Both the position numbers and the translations under genes were made by a program. 64,000 bases of DNA from Streptomyces sp. S465 (GTDB lineage Bacteria; Actinomycetota; Actinomycetes; Streptomycetales; Streptomycetaceae): the NCBI RefSeq assembly GCF_026898115.1, contig NZ_CP114036.1, positions 4,706,001 through 4,770,000 on the forward strand. The letters are read 5' to 3'. The notes under the pieces were generated by a model. It had not been told where the DNA came from. It saw nothing but the letters and a program-made list of their open reading frames with translations, and did not search any database. This document shows, one piece after another, positions 48,566-57,415 of this stretch (positions are counted from its first letter, which is position 1; every line of letters starts with the position of its first letter).

Positions 48566-49803
48566 CCACAGAGCAAGCACCCTCCCCCGGCATCTCCCGG
48601 CGGCGTCTGCTGGGCTCGGCGGGCGCCGCCGGCGCGGCCGGACTGGTCGCCGGCGGGGCCGCCGGAGCCTACGCGGCCGAGGCGACACGGGAGGCCCCCG
48701 AACCGCTCAGCTCCCTCGGCGCGACCGCCGTGCCCTTCCACGGCAAGCGCCAGGCGGGCATCACCACCCCCCTCCAGGCCCACGGCCATCTCCTCGCCTT
48801 CGACCTGACGGCCGGTGCGAACCGTAAGGCGGCCGCCGCACTGCTGCGCCGCTGGTCGAGCACGGCCCGAGAGCTGATGGCGGGCGAGGCCCCGCCGGAC
48901 GATACGGGGATCGCGCTGGACGCCGGTCCCTCGTCCCTTACGGTCACCTTCGGCTTCGGCCGGACCTTCTTCGGCAAGGTGGGACTCGACGACCAGTTGC
49001 CGGAGGCACTCGCCCCGCTCCCCGACTTCGTCTCGGACGCGCTCGATTCCCAGCGCAGCAACGGCGACCTGTGGATCCAGATCGGCGCCAATGACGCGCT
49101 GGTCGCCTTCCACGCGCTGCGCGCCCTGCAACGCGAGGCCGCCGGGACGGCCCGGCCGCGCTGGCAGATGAACGGCTTCAACCGCAGCCCCGGTGCCACC
49201 GACCGCCCCATGACCACCCGCAACCTCATGGGCCAGATCGACGGCACCAACAACCCCAAGCCGACGGACGACGACTTCGAGCGGCGGATCTTCGTACCGG
49301 AGAAGGGGGAGCCCGGATGGATGGCGGGCGGGTCCTACGCGGTCGTCCGGCGCATCCGGATGCTGCTGGACTCCTGGGACCACCTCTCCCTGGAGCGGCA
49401 GGAGAAGGTGATCGGCCGCCGTAAGTCGGACGGCGCGCCGCTGTCCGGCGGCACGGAGACCACCCCGGTCCGGCTCGACAAGGTCAACAAGGACGGTTCG
49501 CTGGCCATCGCGGGCGCCGCCCATGTGCGGGTCGCGGCGCCCGAGTCCAACCAGGGCGCCGCGATGCTGCGCAGGCCCTTCTCGTACCACGACGGCTTCC
49601 GCGACGACGGGGCGCCGGACGCCGGTCTGCTGTTCATCGCCTGGCAGGCGGACCCGTTGAAGGGGTTCGTCCCGGTGCAGCGGAAGCTGGACCTGGGCGA
49701 CGACCTCTCGCGGTTCCTGCGGCACGAGGCGAGCGCGCTGTTCGCGGTGCCCCCGGGCTGCGCCCCGGGGGAGTACGTGGGTCAGGCACTCTTGGAGGGA
49801 TAG
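48562..49803 (+). CDS. dtpA: Tat-exported DyP-type peroxidase
   Basis: A 413-residue heme peroxidase. Twin-arginine signal SRRRLLGSAGAAGAAG (residues 12-40). DyP motif GQIDGTNNP with catalytic Asp, the proximal His region (AHVRVAAPESNQG upstream) and the distal Arg in QRKLDLGDDLSRFLRHE-type context. In S. lividans DtpA is needed to mature the copper radical oxidase GlxA. ATG 48562 is coupled to copCD (ATGA). EfeB-like family; no EfeU/EfeO is adjacent, so the iron role is unlikely. Confidence 0.93.
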   Translation: MTTEQAPSPGISRRRLLGSAGAAGAAGLVAGGAAGAYAAEATREAPEPLSSLGATAVPFHGKRQAGITTPLQAHGHLLAFDLTAGANRKAAAALLRRWSSTARELMAGEAPPDDTGIALDAGPSSLTVTFGFGRTFFGKVGLDDQLPEALAPLPDFVSDALDSQRSNGDLWIQIGANDALVAFHALRALQREAAGTARPRWQMNGFNRSPGATDRPMTTRNLMGQIDGTNNPKPTDDDFERRIFVPEKGEPGWMAGGSYAVVRRIRMLLDSWDHLSLERQEKVIGRRKSDGAPLSGGTETTPVRLDKVNKDGSLAIAGAAHVRVAAPESNQGAAMLRRPFSYHDGFRDDGAPDAGLLFIAWQADPLKGFVPVQRKLDLGDDLSRFLRHEASALFAVPPGCAPGEYVGQALLEG

Positions 49804-49920
49804 GGAAGGGACGAGCCACCTGTGCGCCACCGCGTCCGCGGACGGGGAGGCGAGCGGGTCGGCGGTCCGGGCCGACGCGGGTATCGTGGCGGTCTCGTCT
49901 GATCACAGGGAGCGACCGTG

Positions 49921-50856
49921 ATGTCGGCCAGCCGCTATGCCTACCTCGGCCCCGAGGGCACCTTCACCGAGGCCGCCCTGCGCTCCATGCCGGAGGCCGC
50001 CACCCGGGAACTGGCGCCGATGGTCTCCGTGCCGGCCGCGCTCGACGCCGTGCGCTCCGGCGCCGCGGCGGCCGCCCTGGTGCCCATCGAGAACTCGGTC
50101 GAGGGCGGCGTCACCGCGACCCTCGACGAGCTCGCCACCGGCGAACCGCTGATGATCTACCGCGAGGTGCTGCTGTCCATCAGCTTCGCGCTGCTGGTAC
50201 GGCCGGGCACCACGCTCGCCGACATCAAGACGGTGACCGGACATCCGGTCTCCCAGCCCCAGGTCCGCAACTGGCTGGCGGCGAACCTCCCGGACGCCCT
50301 GTGGGAGTCGGCCGCCTCGAACGCGGACGGCGCGCGGCTGGTGCAGGAGGGGCGGTACGACGCGGCGTTCGCGGGCGAGTTCGCCGCGTCCAGGTACGGT
50401 CTGGAGCCGCTGGTCGCCAACATCCACGACGCGCAGAACGCGATGACCCGCTTCGTGCTGGCCGGCCGCCCCGCCCGGCCCGCCGCCCGGACCGGCGCGG
50501 ACAAGACGTCCCTGGTGCTCTGGCTCGGTGACGACCACCCGGGCGCGCTGCTGGAACTGCTCCAGGAGTTCTCCGCGCGCGGGGTCAACCTGGTGCGGAT
50601 CGAATCGCGCCCGACCGGTGAGGGCATCGGCCGCTACTGCTTCTCGGTGGACTGTGAGGGGCACATCTCCGACCGGCGGGTGGGTTCGGCCCTGATGGGG
50701 CTGAAGCGGACCTGCCCGAAGGTGCGGTTCCTGGGCTCGTATCCCCGGGCGGGTGCGACGGCGGAGGACATGTCGCCGCTGCGGCACGGGACCTCGGACG
50801 AGGCGTTCGCGGAGGCGGCGGAGTGGCTGGCCCGCTGCCAGGACGGCCGGGCCTGA
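49921..50856 (+). CDS. pheA: Prephenate dehydratase
   Basis: A 311-residue enzyme: YLGPEGTFTEAAL, IENSVEGGVTATLD (catalytic Thr region), NAMTRFVLAG (TRF motif), and a C-terminal ACT domain with the Phe-binding ESRPTGEG motif after GALLELLQEFSARGVNL. It makes phenylpyruvate in phenylalanine synthesis and is feedback-inhibited by Phe. ATG 49921 is preferred (AGGGAG 8 nt before); GTG 49918 is one codon earlier. Confidence 0.96.
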   Translation: MSASRYAYLGPEGTFTEAALRSMPEAATRELAPMVSVPAALDAVRSGAAAAALVPIENSVEGGVTATLDELATGEPLMIYREVLLSISFALLVRPGTTLADIKTVTGHPVSQPQVRNWLAANLPDALWESAASNADGARLVQEGRYDAAFAGEFAASRYGLEPLVANIHDAQNAMTRFVLAGRPARPAARTGADKTSLVLWLGDDHPGALLELLQEFSARGVNLVRIESRPTGEGIGRYCFSVDCEGHISDRRVGSALMGLKRTCPKVRFLGSYPRAGATAEDMSPLRHGTSDEAFAEAAEWLARCQDGRA

Positions 50857-50907
50857 CCCGAACGCCCACCCGTATCCCCGGCTCATCTGGCTCATCACTG
50901 AAAAAAG

Positions 50908-51366
50908 TTATCCACAGGCTGGTGCGCCTGCTGGGGATAAGTCGACATCGTCACATCCGGCAAAGCGGACTCATCGCGTCATGTGCCGCGTCCAGCTCCA
51001 ATGCCGACATCACCACCCTGTCACCCAATTCCCCTGCCCAACCCCTTGGAGTGAGGGATTCCTGTCTTGTGGAAGGTGTGAACGCGGCTTGATAGGGGAA
51101 TCCATGGCCGAGCATGTCGGCGGCCTAAACGATCACCGTGACATCCACAGATCTCACACACAGCCTGTGGATAACCACAGGACTTCCCCCCGTACCTGTG
51201 GACAACCAATCCCCAACTCACCCCGCCCACAAGGGAAGAGGGGCGCCTCGGCGCCGCCCCTTTGCCCCGTTTCGGGGAGTTCGTAGGCATTCCCTGACGG
51301 CGGCCGAGTGGCGGCCGAGTGGCGGCCGGGTGGCGGTCGTCACAGGAATTCCCCGGTTTACCCACA
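50908..51366. other. Cluster of DnaA boxes
   Basis: TTATCCACA at 50908-50916 (plus) and 51166-51174 (minus), TTGTCCACA at 51197-51205 (minus, the preferred Streptomyces form), and a one-mismatch box TTACCCACA at 51358-51366. Three perfect boxes in 300 bp of a GC-rich genome are unlikely by chance; such clusters titrate DnaA away from oriC. Confidence 0.6.
51300..51335. repeat. 11-bp tandem repeat
   Basis: CGGCCGAGTGG occurs twice in tandem and a third time as CGGCCGGGTGG, just upstream of serS. Confidence 0.6.
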
Positions 51367-51442
51367 GCCACAAGAAGGGGCAAACCGGGACGCAAAGGAG
51401 TATCGCGTCGAGCCCCCGAGGTCCCACCGGTAACCTGGTGGG

Positions 51443-52720
51443 GTGATTGACCTTCGCCTGCTCCGTGAGGACCCCGATCGTGTGCGCGCCTCCCAGCGCG
51501 CTCGTGGAGAGGACGTCGGCATCGTCGACGCACTCCTGACCGCCGACGAGCGGCGCAGGTCCTCCAGTGTCCGCTTCGACGAGCTGCGCGCCGAGCAGAA
51601 GGCGCTCGGCAAGCTCATCCCCAAGGCCGCCGGTGACGAGAAGGCCGAGCTGCTGAAGAAGGCGGGCGAGCTGTCCGCCGCCGTCAAGGCGGCCGACGCC
51701 GAGCAGGACGCGGCCGCCGAGGAGACCCAGCGGCTGCTGCTCCAGCTGGGCAATCTCGTCCACCCGGAGGTGCCGGTCGGCGGCGAGGACGACTTCGCCG
51801 TCCTGGAGACGGTCGGCACCCCGCGCGACTTCGAGGCCGAGGGCTTCGCCCCCAAGGACCACCTGGAGCTCGGCGAACTGCTCGGCGCGATCGACACCGA
51901 GCGCGGCGCCAAGGTCTCCGGTTCGCGCTTCTACTACCTGACGGGGATCGGCGCCCTGCTCGAGTTCGCCCTGGTGAACGCGGCGATGGCACAGGCCACC
52001 GCGGCGGGCTTCACCCCGGTGCTCACCCCGGCGCTGGTCAAGCCGAAGGCCATGGAGGGCACCGGCTTCCTCGGCCAGGCCGCGGACGACGTCTACCACC
52101 TCGACAAGGACGACCTCTACCTGGTCGGCACCTCCGAGGTGCCACTGGCCGCATACCACATGGACGAGATCCTGGACGCGGGCGAACTGCCGAGGCGCTA
52201 CGCCGGGTTCTCCTCCTGCTTCCGCCGCGAGGCCGGGTCGTACGGCAAGGACACCCGGGGGATCTTCCGGGTGCACCAGTTCGACAAGGTCGAGATGTTC
52301 GTCTACACGACCCCGGAGGAGGCCGAGGCCGAGCACCAGCGGCTGCTGGAGTGGGAGAAGCAGTGGCTGACCTCGCTCGAGCTGCCGTTCCGGGTGGTCG
52401 ACCTGGCCTCGGGCGACCTGGGCTCCTCGGCGACGCGGAAGTTCGACTGCGAGGCGTGGATCCCGACGCAGGGCAAGTACCGCGAGCTGACCTCGACCTC
52501 CAACACCACCGAGTTCCAGTCCCGGCGGCTGTCGGTCCGGATGCGCGAGGGCAAGCGGGTCCGCCCGCTGGCCACGCTCAACGGCACGCTGTGCGCGGTG
52601 ACCCGGACCATCGTCGCGATCCTGGAGAACCACCAGCAGGCCGACGGCTCGGTGCGGGTGCCCGAGGCGCTGCGGCCGTTCCTGGGCGGACGCGAGGTCC
52701 TGGAACCGGTCGCACAGTGA
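51443..52720 (+). CDS. serS: Seryl-tRNA synthetase
   Basis: A 425-residue class II synthetase: N-terminal coiled-coil tRNA-binding arm (residues ~25-105, LGKLIPKAAGDEKAELLKKA), motif 2 (FSSCFRREAGSYGKDTRG, FRVHQFDKVE) and motif 3 (NGTLCAVTRTIVAILEN). It charges tRNA-Ser; two tRNA-Ser genes are in this window. GTG 51443 (VIDLRLLREDPDRVRASQ). The stop overlaps the GTG of the HAD gene. Confidence 0.97.
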   Translation: MIDLRLLREDPDRVRASQRARGEDVGIVDALLTADERRRSSSVRFDELRAEQKALGKLIPKAAGDEKAELLKKAGELSAAVKAADAEQDAAAEETQRLLLQLGNLVHPEVPVGGEDDFAVLETVGTPRDFEAEGFAPKDHLELGELLGAIDTERGAKVSGSRFYYLTGIGALLEFALVNAAMAQATAAGFTPVLTPALVKPKAMEGTGFLGQAADDVYHLDKDDLYLVGTSEVPLAAYHMDEILDAGELPRRYAGFSSCFRREAGSYGKDTRGIFRVHQFDKVEMFVYTTPEEAEAEHQRLLEWEKQWLTSLELPFRVVDLASGDLGSSATRKFDCEAWIPTQGKYRELTSTSNTTEFQSRRLSVRMREGKRVRPLATLNGTLCAVTRTIVAILENHQQADGSVRVPEALRPFLGGREVLEPVAQ

Positions 52721-53550
52721 GCGACGCACGGCGGGGGGACGGGCTGCCCTATCGCCTGGTGGCTACCGATCTCGACGGGACCCTGCTGCGCCCCGACCAC
52801 ACCGTCTCGGCGCGGACCCGCGCCGCGCTCGCCGCGGCCACCGGGGCGGGTGCCGCGCATATCGTCGTCACCGGGCGGACCGTCCCGGTGGCCCGGCACA
52901 TATTCGACGATCTCGGCTACCGGGGTCTCGCGGTGTGCAGTCAGGGCTCGCAGCTCTACCACGCGGGCGAGCAGCGGCTGCTGACCTCCGTCACGCTGGA
53001 CCGCAAGGTGGCCCAGCTGGCGCTGGAGAAGATCGAGGCGGAGATCGGTCCGCTGCGGCTGGCCGCGGCCCGTGACGGGCTGGACGGCGAGGTGCTGTTC
53101 GGCGAGGGGTACCGGGCGGACCACGAGGGGATGCCCCTGGTGCGCTTCACCGACCCGGCCGAGCTGTGGTCCCAGCCCCTCAGCAAGCTCTACATCCAGC
53201 ACGCGGAGCTGGACGACGACGCACTCGCGGACGCCGCCCGGACGGCCGTCGGCGGCCTGGTCGGGGTGACGATGGCCGGTGCCGGACTGGTGGAGCTGCT
53301 GCCGCTGGGGCTGACGAAGGCCACGGGCCTTTCGATGGCCGCGCGCCGGCTGGGGATGACCGCCGCCGACGCGATCGCCTTCGGCGACATGCCCAATGAC
53401 ATCCCCATGTTCGGCTGGGCGAAGCACAGTGTCGCGATGGCGAACGCGCACCACGACCTCAAGGCCGTCGCCGACGAGATCACCGCGTCCAACACGGAGG
53501 ACGGCATCGCGGTGGTGCTGGAGCGGCTCTTCCCGGCGGCAAGCGGGTGA
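52717..53550 (+). CDS. HAD-superfamily Cof-type phosphatase
   Basis: A 277-residue Cof/YbiV-like HAD IIB hydrolase: VATDLDGTLLRPDH (motif I Asp), VVTGRT (motif II Thr), LTKATGLSMAARRLG (motif III Lys) and FGDMPNDIPMFGWA (motif IV Asp). It dephosphorylates a small phosphate ester; the substrate is unknown. GTG 52717 overlaps the serS stop (GTGA), so it is co-translated with SerRS. Confidence 0.92.
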   Translation: MSDARRGDGLPYRLVATDLDGTLLRPDHTVSARTRAALAAATGAGAAHIVVTGRTVPVARHIFDDLGYRGLAVCSQGSQLYHAGEQRLLTSVTLDRKVAQLALEKIEAEIGPLRLAAARDGLDGEVLFGEGYRADHEGMPLVRFTDPAELWSQPLSKLYIQHAELDDDALADAARTAVGGLVGVTMAGAGLVELLPLGLTKATGLSMAARRLGMTAADAIAFGDMPNDIPMFGWAKHSVAMANAHHDLKAVADEITASNTEDGIAVVLERLFPAASG

Positions 53551-53705
53551 ACCGGCCGGATGCCGGTGCGGCCGCCTCGGCGGGCCGCCCGGCATCCGGG
53601 CGGCCCGGCAGCGGCGTGCCTCTCAGCCCTTCCGACCGCGGCCGAGGGGCCGGGCCGAGGGGCCGGGCCGAGGGGACGGGGCCGAGGGGCCGGGGTCACG
53701 AAAGG

Positions 53706-54155
53706 TCAGCCGAAGACCTTGACCGCCTGGTAGTACGTCCACGCCGTACCGTCGCACGAGGTCTTGGTGGCACCGCTGTAGGCGTTGCAGACCCGCTTGA
53801 GGTCCTCGTAGAAGGCGCTGTCGATACGCGCCTTGTTGGCGTCGAAGATGCCGAGCGCCTTGTGGTTGCGGTAGCCGAAGTCATGCCGGGCGCAGGCGGT
53901 CTGGAACGGGAAGCCGAAGGGGTTGTCGGGGGAGCTGCTGCAGTAGTCGGTGGACCAGTCGAACTGGTAGGCCGCCCAGGCACTCTGGTTGTTCCGCGCC
54001 GCGAGCCAGGTGTTGTAGCTGCTGGCGCTGGTCTGGGTCCAGCTGGCGAGGACCTGCTGCTTGTCCGCGGGGACCGCCTGGGCGGGTGCGGCCAGGGCGA
54101 CGGTGGCGGCCGCGGTGACCGCGGTGGCGGCGAGACTCGTGACAAGGCGACGCAT
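53706..54155 (-). CDS. Secreted phospholipase A2
   Basis: A 149-residue protein. Signal peptide MRRLVTSLAATAVTAAATVALAA...AQA (about 1-27, shown in part). The prokaryotic PLA2 core is STDYCSSSPDNPFGF and ACARHDFGYRNHK with the catalytic His-Asp pair, and four Cys form two disulphides. It hydrolyses the sn-2 acyl chain of phospholipids outside the cell. ATG 54155 follows GAGGGAACCCGA. It is monocistronic. Confidence 0.93.
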   Translation of the reverse strand: MRRLVTSLAATAVTAAATVALAAPAQAVPADKQQVLASWTQTSASSYNTWLAARNNQSAWAAYQFDWSTDYCSSSPDNPFGFPFQTACARHDFGYRNHKALGIFDANKARIDSAFYEDLKRVCNAYSGATKTSCDGTAWTYYQAVKVFG

Positions 54156-54358
54156 TCGGGTTCCCTCCGTTTTTTCACTTCTGACGTCCCCTCACACGCT
54201 TGTGGCGAAGGGAGGGGGCGACGTGGTGTGATCCAGCGCACGCCAAGAGTTCGCCAGGTCCCTGACAACCGTCAAGATCTCCACCGACGTGGAGATGAAC
54301 AGACTTCGACCACGGGGGTTTCGGAGCTTTCTCCAACTACCGCCGGTACAAGGGACGT

Positions 54359-55363
54359 TCAGGAAGCACGCCAGGGCACCCGGGAGGGAGGGGTGAGCAG
54401 CGGCCCCGGACCCTTGATCCGGCGCAGGACCGGGGAGGTCTCCATATCCAGCACGGCGGGCAGTTCGGCGATACGGGTGGTCAGATAGGTGTAGAGAGCC
54501 GGGACATCGGCGCAGACCACGGTGGCCATCAGATTCTTCGACCCGGTGGTCGCACAAGCGAACGCCACCTCGGGGTGGTCCGCGAGCTTCTGCCCGGTGG
54601 CGTCGAGTTCGGACGGCCGCACCGACAGCCACATCGTGGTCGTGACGCCTTGGCGGAACAGCCGGGGGGAGTAGTCCACGTCGAAGTACAGGGTGCCGTC
54701 GGCACGCAGATCGGCCAGCCGGCGGCGCACCGTGGACTGCGACCAACCGGTGGCGTCGACCAGTTCGGCCAGCGGTGTCCGCCCGTCGCGCGCCAGGGCG
54801 TCCAGCAGTTTGCGGTCCTCGGCGCCCAACGGTCCGCGCGGGCCCTTCGACCGGACCGCGGCGGGCGGGCGCAGCCGCTGGATCTGCTCGGCCGTCAGCG
54901 CACCGGACTTGTTGACCGGGCTCTGCTGCCCGCCGAAGTACTCGTGCAGCACGCAGTACGCGCTCACCCCCACCACCCGTGGTGTTTGCGGGAGTTTGCG
55001 CAGCAGCAGGGCGTCACTCTCCTGTCCGTGCGCCGCCCGGGTCGACGCGGCGACCTCGGTGCCGTCGGACAGTACGTTCACCCAGGAGGTGTCGGTCCGC
55101 CGGGCCAGCGCCTCGGCCACCGCCAGGGCGGCGTCCGGCAGGCATCGCACCCGCACCAGCCAGACCACGTCGCCGACCGCCATCGGGGCGGTGAGTCCCA
55201 GCACCCGTATCGTCCCCGTCGTCCGCAGCCGGGTGTAGCGGCGGGCCACGGTCTGGTCGGAGACGCCCAGCACCTCGGCGATCCGGGTGAAGGGGGCCCG
55301 GCCGTCGAGTTGGAGGGCGTGCGCCAGCGCCCGGTCCAGGTCGTCGTACCCATCGGATTCCAC
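54359..55363 (-). CDS. Double Lrp/AsnC-type regulator
   Basis: A 334-residue protein with two tandem HTH-plus-ligand-domain units: DLDRALAHALQLDGRAPFTRI...VSDQTVARRYTRLRTTG (~8-60) and LGAEDRKLLDALARDGRTPLAELVDATGWSQ (~178-230). The C-terminal AsnC domain ends DMETSPVLRRIKGP. Such fused doubles occur in actinobacteria. It is divergent from an MFS drug exporter, whose control is the likely function. Confidence 0.88.
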   Translation of the reverse strand: MESDGYDDLDRALAHALQLDGRAPFTRIAEVLGVSDQTVARRYTRLRTTGTIRVLGLTAPMAVGDVVWLVRVRCLPDAALAVAEALARRTDTSWVNVLSDGTEVAASTRAAHGQESDALLLRKLPQTPRVVGVSAYCVLHEYFGGQQSPVNKSGALTAEQIQRLRPPAAVRSKGPRGPLGAEDRKLLDALARDGRTPLAELVDATGWSQSTVRRRLADLRADGTLYFDVDYSPRLFRQGVTTTMWLSVRPSELDATGQKLADHPEVAFACATTGSKNLMATVVCADVPALYTYLTTRIAELPAVLDMETSPVLRRIKGPGPLLTPPSRVPWRAS

Positions 55364-55523
55364 CGCTCAAAGCTAGCGGGCGTCGGATATCACCACCGGG
55401 GCGGTGCCGGCTGGAGGAGCGGCCGGGGGACGGCGACGGTAAGAGCCGCGGGGACCGCCGCCTGGGCCGGTCCCCGCTCCTCTTGCCGGAATGTCCGGCC
55501 CGCTCGAATTCCTGGAGTCAGTC

Positions 55524-57068
55524 ATGCGCAGATCATGGTGGCCGCTGGCCGCCATCACGCTCGGCAATTTCATGCTGTTGATAGACGTGACGATTGTGAA
55601 CACCGCGCTGCCGCAGGTGGCTCGGGGGCTGGACGCGTCGTTCACCTCCCTCCAGTGGGTGATGGACATCTACGCGCTGGCGCTCGCCGCGCTGCTGATG
55701 GTGGCCGGTTCGGCGGCGGATCTCTTCGGACGGCGGCGGCTGTATCTGGCCGGTCTCGCGGTGTTCGCGCTCTCCTCCCTGGTCTGCGGTCTGGCACCGG
55801 ACGCCGGGGTGCTGATCGCGGCCCGCGCCGTCCAGGGGGCGGGGGCGGCGGCCATGTTCGCCACCAACACCCCGCTGCTGATGGCGACATACTCCGGACG
55901 CGACCGCGGTATCGCCTTCGGGGTGTGGGGCGGGACGAGCGGGGCGGCCGCGGCGATCGGCCCGGTGCTGGGCGGACTGCTGACCGAGTACGTCGACTGG
56001 CGAGCGATCTTCCTGGTCAATCTGCCGCTGACGGCGATCGCGGTGTGGATCACGGTCCGTTCGATCGACGAGTCGCGCGGTGCGCCGGGGGTGCGGATCG
56101 ACTGGCCGGGCGCCGCCTCGTTCACGGTGTGCGCCGGGGCGTTGACGTACGGGCTGATGCGGGGCGGCGAGGAGGGCTGGGCCGAAACCGGCACGGTCAC
56201 CGCGCTGGTGGCGGCCGCGATCGCGCTGCTCGTCTTCGTCGCTGTAGAGCGCGGGAAGCGACAGCCGCTGCTGGACCTGGGGCTGTTGCGCCGTCCGACG
56301 TTCGCGGTGCTGATGGCGGCGGCCCTGCTGCTGCAAGCGGCGGCCTTCCCGTACCTCACCTACGCCGGGCTGTGGCTACAGTCGGTGCTGGACATGAGCC
56401 CGGTGCAGGCGGGGCTCGCGGTGACGCCGATGGCGGGCGTCTCGCTGGTCGTCGGCGCGGCGGGCGGACGGCTGCTGGAACGGGTCGCCCCCGGGCGCGC
56501 GCTCGGCGGCGGACTGCTGCTGGTGGGCGCGGGCGCGCTGGTCAACGCCGCGATGGTGACACCGGACGCGGACTGGACGGCCTTCGTCCCGGGCCTCGCG
56601 CTGGCCGGTCTGGGAATCGGTCTGGCCATGCCGGTGCTGGTTTCGGCGGCCCTCGGCTCGGCCCCACCGGAGCGTGCGGGCATGGCCAGCGGCGCGGTGA
56701 ACACCTTCCGGCAGCTGGGCTACGCACTGGGGATCGCCGTCCTGGGCACGGTGTTCGCGACGCGGGTGCGGGACATGGTCGACGGCAGCGGCGCCGTCCC
56801 GGCACGGGCCGCCGGACAGGCCGCCGAGGCCATCAGCGGCGGCCACGCCGACGCCTTGATCGCCGCCGCCCCACCGGCGCGGGCGGACGCGGCCCGAGCG
56901 CTGGTCCACGAGTCGTTCGCGGCCGGGCTCGATCGCATCTGCGTGATCGCCGGTATCGCGGCCCTGGCGGCGGGCCTGCTGGTGCTCGCCGTCGTCCGGG
57001 GCGGCCCCGCCGCACCGGACGCGAAGCCGAGCGCCGAGGAGTCCCCGGCGGAGCCGGTCCACGCCTGA
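55524..57068 (+). CDS. DHA2-family (14-TM) MFS drug exporter
   Basis: A 514-residue transporter: LGNFMLLIDVTIVNTALPQ (motif D1-like), LMVAGSAADLFGRRRLYLAG (motif A), GAAAAIGPVLGGLLTEYVDWRAIFLVNLP (motif C, shown in part as GAAAAIGPVLGGLLTEY), about 14 hydrophobic segments. EmrB/QacA type; it likely exports a drug or an antibiotic. ATG 55524 follows GGAGTCAGTC; ATG 55491 is possible. It is divergent from the double-Lrp gene. Confidence 0.92.
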   Translation: MRRSWWPLAAITLGNFMLLIDVTIVNTALPQVARGLDASFTSLQWVMDIYALALAALLMVAGSAADLFGRRRLYLAGLAVFALSSLVCGLAPDAGVLIAARAVQGAGAAAMFATNTPLLMATYSGRDRGIAFGVWGGTSGAAAAIGPVLGGLLTEYVDWRAIFLVNLPLTAIAVWITVRSIDESRGAPGVRIDWPGAASFTVCAGALTYGLMRGGEEGWAETGTVTALVAAAIALLVFVAVERGKRQPLLDLGLLRRPTFAVLMAAALLLQAAAFPYLTYAGLWLQSVLDMSPVQAGLAVTPMAGVSLVVGAAGGRLLERVAPGRALGGGLLLVGAGALVNAAMVTPDADWTAFVPGLALAGLGIGLAMPVLVSAALGSAPPERAGMASGAVNTFRQLGYALGIAVLGTVFATRVRDMVDGSGAVPARAAGQAAEAISGGHADALIAAAPPARADAARALVHESFAAGLDRICVIAGIAALAAGLLVLAVVRGGPAAPDAKPSAEESPAEPVHA

Positions 57069-57119
57069 GCGTGCACGACGCGAGACGCGCGACACGGGAC
57101 ACGCGAGACACGCGAGATA

Positions 57120-57153
57120 CGAGGGGCGGGCGCCCGACGGTGCCCGCCCCTCG
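57120..57153 (+). terminator. 12-bp hairpin after the MFS gene
   Basis: CGAGGGGCGGGC (57120-57131) with its complement at 57142-57153 and a 10-nt loop lies 52 nt past the stop. ACGCGAGAC-like short repeats precede it (57075-57119). The rest of the 57069-57415 gap shows nothing more than the RBS of the next gene. Confidence 0.75.
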
Positions 57154-57415
57154 CGGCGTGAGGCCGACGTCCGTCAACGCGCGCGGCGCAAGTAACCCTC
57201 CCGCGGTCGGATCGTTGTTCCTTATACGCGTTATGCGCGGAGGCAACGCGAGCTGGAGCCTCGGCCGGGCGACGGATCGACGGGCAGCGATGTCACGGCG
57301 GTTGGGTCCGAAAGAGGTAGGGCAGCCTCCGCTCCTGGTCCCTGGATACGGGCGGCCTGGCCCCTGGCTGGTGGGGCGTGACCATCACCTGAAATCCACA
57401 CCGGAAGGCACATCC

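Larger units (their letters stand above)
50857..51442. other. pheA-serS intergenic region with DnaA boxes
   Basis: It carries DnaA-box 9-mers (listed), a stem GGGGCGCC-tcg-GGCGCC-like near 51,240-51,262 followed by TTT, and an 11-bp direct repeat (CGGCCGAGTGG) at about 51,300-51,335. The serS GTG is at 51443 (GGTAACCTGGTGGG upstream). No gene is seen. Confidence 0.55.

Noticed and set aside
45815..48688. A 957-codon minus-strand open frame opposite copCD
   Set aside because: It is an antisense shadow; the plus strand has clear CopC/CopD motifs, a signal peptide and coupled neighbours.
54575..57415. A very long plus-strand open frame reading through the double-Lrp and MFS region into the Rha-like gene
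   Set aside because: Only the part after 57416 has protein-like character and an RBS; the rest is in the wrong frame or on the wrong strand relative to recognised genes.
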